The notes below the pieces were generated by a model, which worked only from the letters and a program-made list of their open reading frames with translations, had not been told where the DNA came from and made no database searches. From DATBSK01 sp964501785 (GTDB lineage: Bacteria > Actinomycetota > Acidimicrobiia > IMCC26256 > PALSA-555): a stretch of 64,000 bases of DNA. Numbering within the stretch: the first letter of the stretch is position 1; the number at the start of each line of letters is the position of its first letter. Made by a program: the position numbers and the translations under genes. Of this stretch, positions 62,984-64,000 are shown in pieces. The stretch is taken from assembly GCA_964501785.1 (NCBI GenBank), contig CAZCUD010000010.1, forward strand, positions 1 to 64,000, given 5' to 3'.

Positions 62984-63670
62984 GTGCCCCACCCTGACGC
63001 GCTCGATGAGCTCAGCCGGGAGATCGCCGGGTGTCGCGCCTGCCCGCGACTCGTCGAGTGGCGGGAGCGCGTCGCCCGTGAGAAGCGAGCCTCGTTCCGC
63101 GACGACGAGTACTGGGGCCGCCCGGTCCGGGGGTTCGGGGACCCGGTGGCGCGCATCCTGCTCCTCGGCCTCGCGCCGGCAGCGCACGGCGGGAACCGGA
63201 CCGGCCGCGTGTTCACGGGCGATCGCTCTGGTGACTGGCTGTTCGCGGCGCTCCACCGGGCCGGGCTCGCGAACCAGCCGGAGTCGGTCGGCCTCGACGA
63301 CGGACTGCGTCTGATCGACTGCTACGTGGCCGCCGCGGTGCGGTGCGCTCCTCCTCAGAACAAGCCGACGCCCGCGGAGCGCGACGAGTGCCAGCCGTTC
63401 CTCCTGCGCGAGCTCGCGCTCCTCGATCGGTTGCGCGTGATCGTCGTGCTGGGCGGATTCGCCTACGAGGCCGCGTGGCGGGCGCTCGCCGCCCGCGGGG
63501 TCGAGCTCCCGTCGCCGCGACCTCGGTTCGCGCACGGGCTGGAGGTCGAGCTCGAGGACCTGTGGATCGTCGGCTGCTACCACCCGAGCCAGCAGAACAC
63601 GTTCACGGGTCGGCTCACCGAGCCGATGATCGATTCGGTGCTCGGGCGGGCCCGCGGGCTCGCTCGCTGA
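62984..63670 (+). CDS. udgB: type 5 uracil-DNA glycosylase (UdgB)
   Basis: A 228-residue UDG of the Fe-S type. CRACPRLVEWRE and CAPP and CYHPS provide the cluster cysteines; motif A is LLLGLAPAAHGGNRTGRVFTG and motif B is in VGCYHPSQQNTFTG. Type 5 enzymes remove uracil, hypoxanthine and other deaminated bases, which matters in a high-GC genome. GTG 62984 gives the family length. Confidence 0.9.
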   Translation: MPHPDALDELSREIAGCRACPRLVEWRERVAREKRASFRDDEYWGRPVRGFGDPVARILLLGLAPAAHGGNRTGRVFTGDRSGDWLFAALHRAGLANQPESVGLDDGLRLIDCYVAAAVRCAPPQNKPTPAERDECQPFLLRELALLDRLRVIVVLGGFAYEAAWRALAARGVELPSPRPRFAHGLEVELEDLWIVGCYHPSQQNTFTGRLTEPMIDSVLGRARGLAR

Positions 63671-63688
63671 GCCCTCGCACGCGATCGC

Positions 63689-64000
63689 TCAGAGCACCGC
63701 GATCAGCTCACCGACGACGTACACGGCCGCGATCGCGCCGAGGCCGAACCCGACGACGAGCCGCAGGACACGGTCGGACGCCCGGATCGCGAGGTGCGAT
63801 CCGACCCGTGCCCCGGGAACGATGCCGACGCACAAGGGGAGTGCGTAGAGCCAGTCGATGTTGCCCAGTGCGACGTGGGTGACGGTCCCGGGGATCGCGA
63901 GCACGGCGACGCATGCCAGCGAGGTGCCGAGCGCGGCCTTGATCGGGAGCCGGATCCATCCGGTGAACGCAGGGACCATCACGAGCCCGCCTCCGATGCC
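63689..64000 (-). CDS. TauE/SafE-family permease, C-terminal part
   Basis: This is the C-terminal 103 residues of a membrane protein that continues past the right edge (no start inside the window; reading begins GIGGGLVMVPAF). IKAALGTSLACVAVLAIPGTVTH, LPLCVGIVPGARVGSHLA and the final helix are typical of the TauE/SafE family of sulfur-compound or anion permeases. It is convergent with udgB (18-nt gap). Confidence 0.8.
   Translation of the reverse strand, partial: GIGGGLVMVPAFTGWIRLPIKAALGTSLACVAVLAIPGTVTHVALGNIDWLYALPLCVGIVPGARVGSHLAIRASDRVLRLVVGFGLGAIAAVYVVGELIAVL

Overview
The window is 64 kb of very GC-rich DNA with dense, often overlapping genes (GTGA, ATGA and TTGA junctions). A WhiB protein, a PdtaS-type kinase next to it, DUF3107, DUF222/HNH genes, an actinobacterial-type cysQ and twin ArsA-family ATPases point to an actinobacterium. 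A complete System I cytochrome c maturation operon (ccmA-I) and a mitochondrial-type aconitase fit the class Acidimicrobiia better than Streptomyces or Mycobacterium. That placement is inference. I saw no tRNA, rRNA, CRISPR array or insertion sequence.

Layout. 1-3.1 kb: the 5' part of a DUF222/HNH gene under a LexA-type box, a hydrolase, cysQ and a Thr-rich membrane protein. 3.3-4.5 kb: acyl-CoA dehydrogenase. 4.6-12.5 kb: a metal (probably copper) island with a cyclase-YHS fusion, Met/His-rich small proteins, a cupredoxin, a P1B ATPase with an unusual CPD motif, a BlaI/M56 regulator pair and a CopC-CopD fusion. Two identical 17-bp operator-like sites lie in this island. 12.6-18.5 kb: a hybrid histidine kinase, a MASE1-GGDEF-EAL protein, and a leader RNA/micro-peptide/HD-GYP-like locus. 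18.6-29 kb: metabolic genes, modABC, a sugar-type oxidoreductase, TetR, aldo-keto reductase and a glycosyltransferase. 29.2-30.8 kb: a second copy of the leader RNA/micro-peptide/HD-GYP-like locus. 31.4-38 kb: an ECF sigma factor with a fused zinc-finger-like tail coupled to a membrane protein, an acyl-CoA carboxylase beta/biotin carrier/enoyl-CoA hydratase set, and a class E sortase. 38.2-45.3 kb: ccmABCDEFGHI, then a cyclophilin. 45.4-49.3 kb: aconitase, a lipoprotein and a YceI/MarR pair. 49.4-50.8 kb: a second LexA-box-controlled DUF222/HNH gene. 50.9-55.2 kb: Fe-S cluster genes (NfuA-like, cysteine desulfurase, SufR-like regulator, Mrp). 55.2-64 kb: a membrane protein, DUF3107, two ArsA ATPases, pdtaS, whiB, a phosphodiesterase, a lipid kinase, type 5 uracil-DNA glycosylase and a TauE/SafE fragment.

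The strongest candidate for something new is the twin system at 16.9-18.5 kb and 29.2-30.8 kb. Each locus has a leader with the same sequence blocks at almost the same spacing. Each has a 30-residue signal-peptide-like ORF (18 of 30 residues identical between loci, with many synonymous codon differences) and a long-range inverted repeat enclosing that ORF. Each ends in a membrane protein with a defective HD-GYP domain. At the first locus the 3' arm of the repeat covers the start codon of the HD gene.
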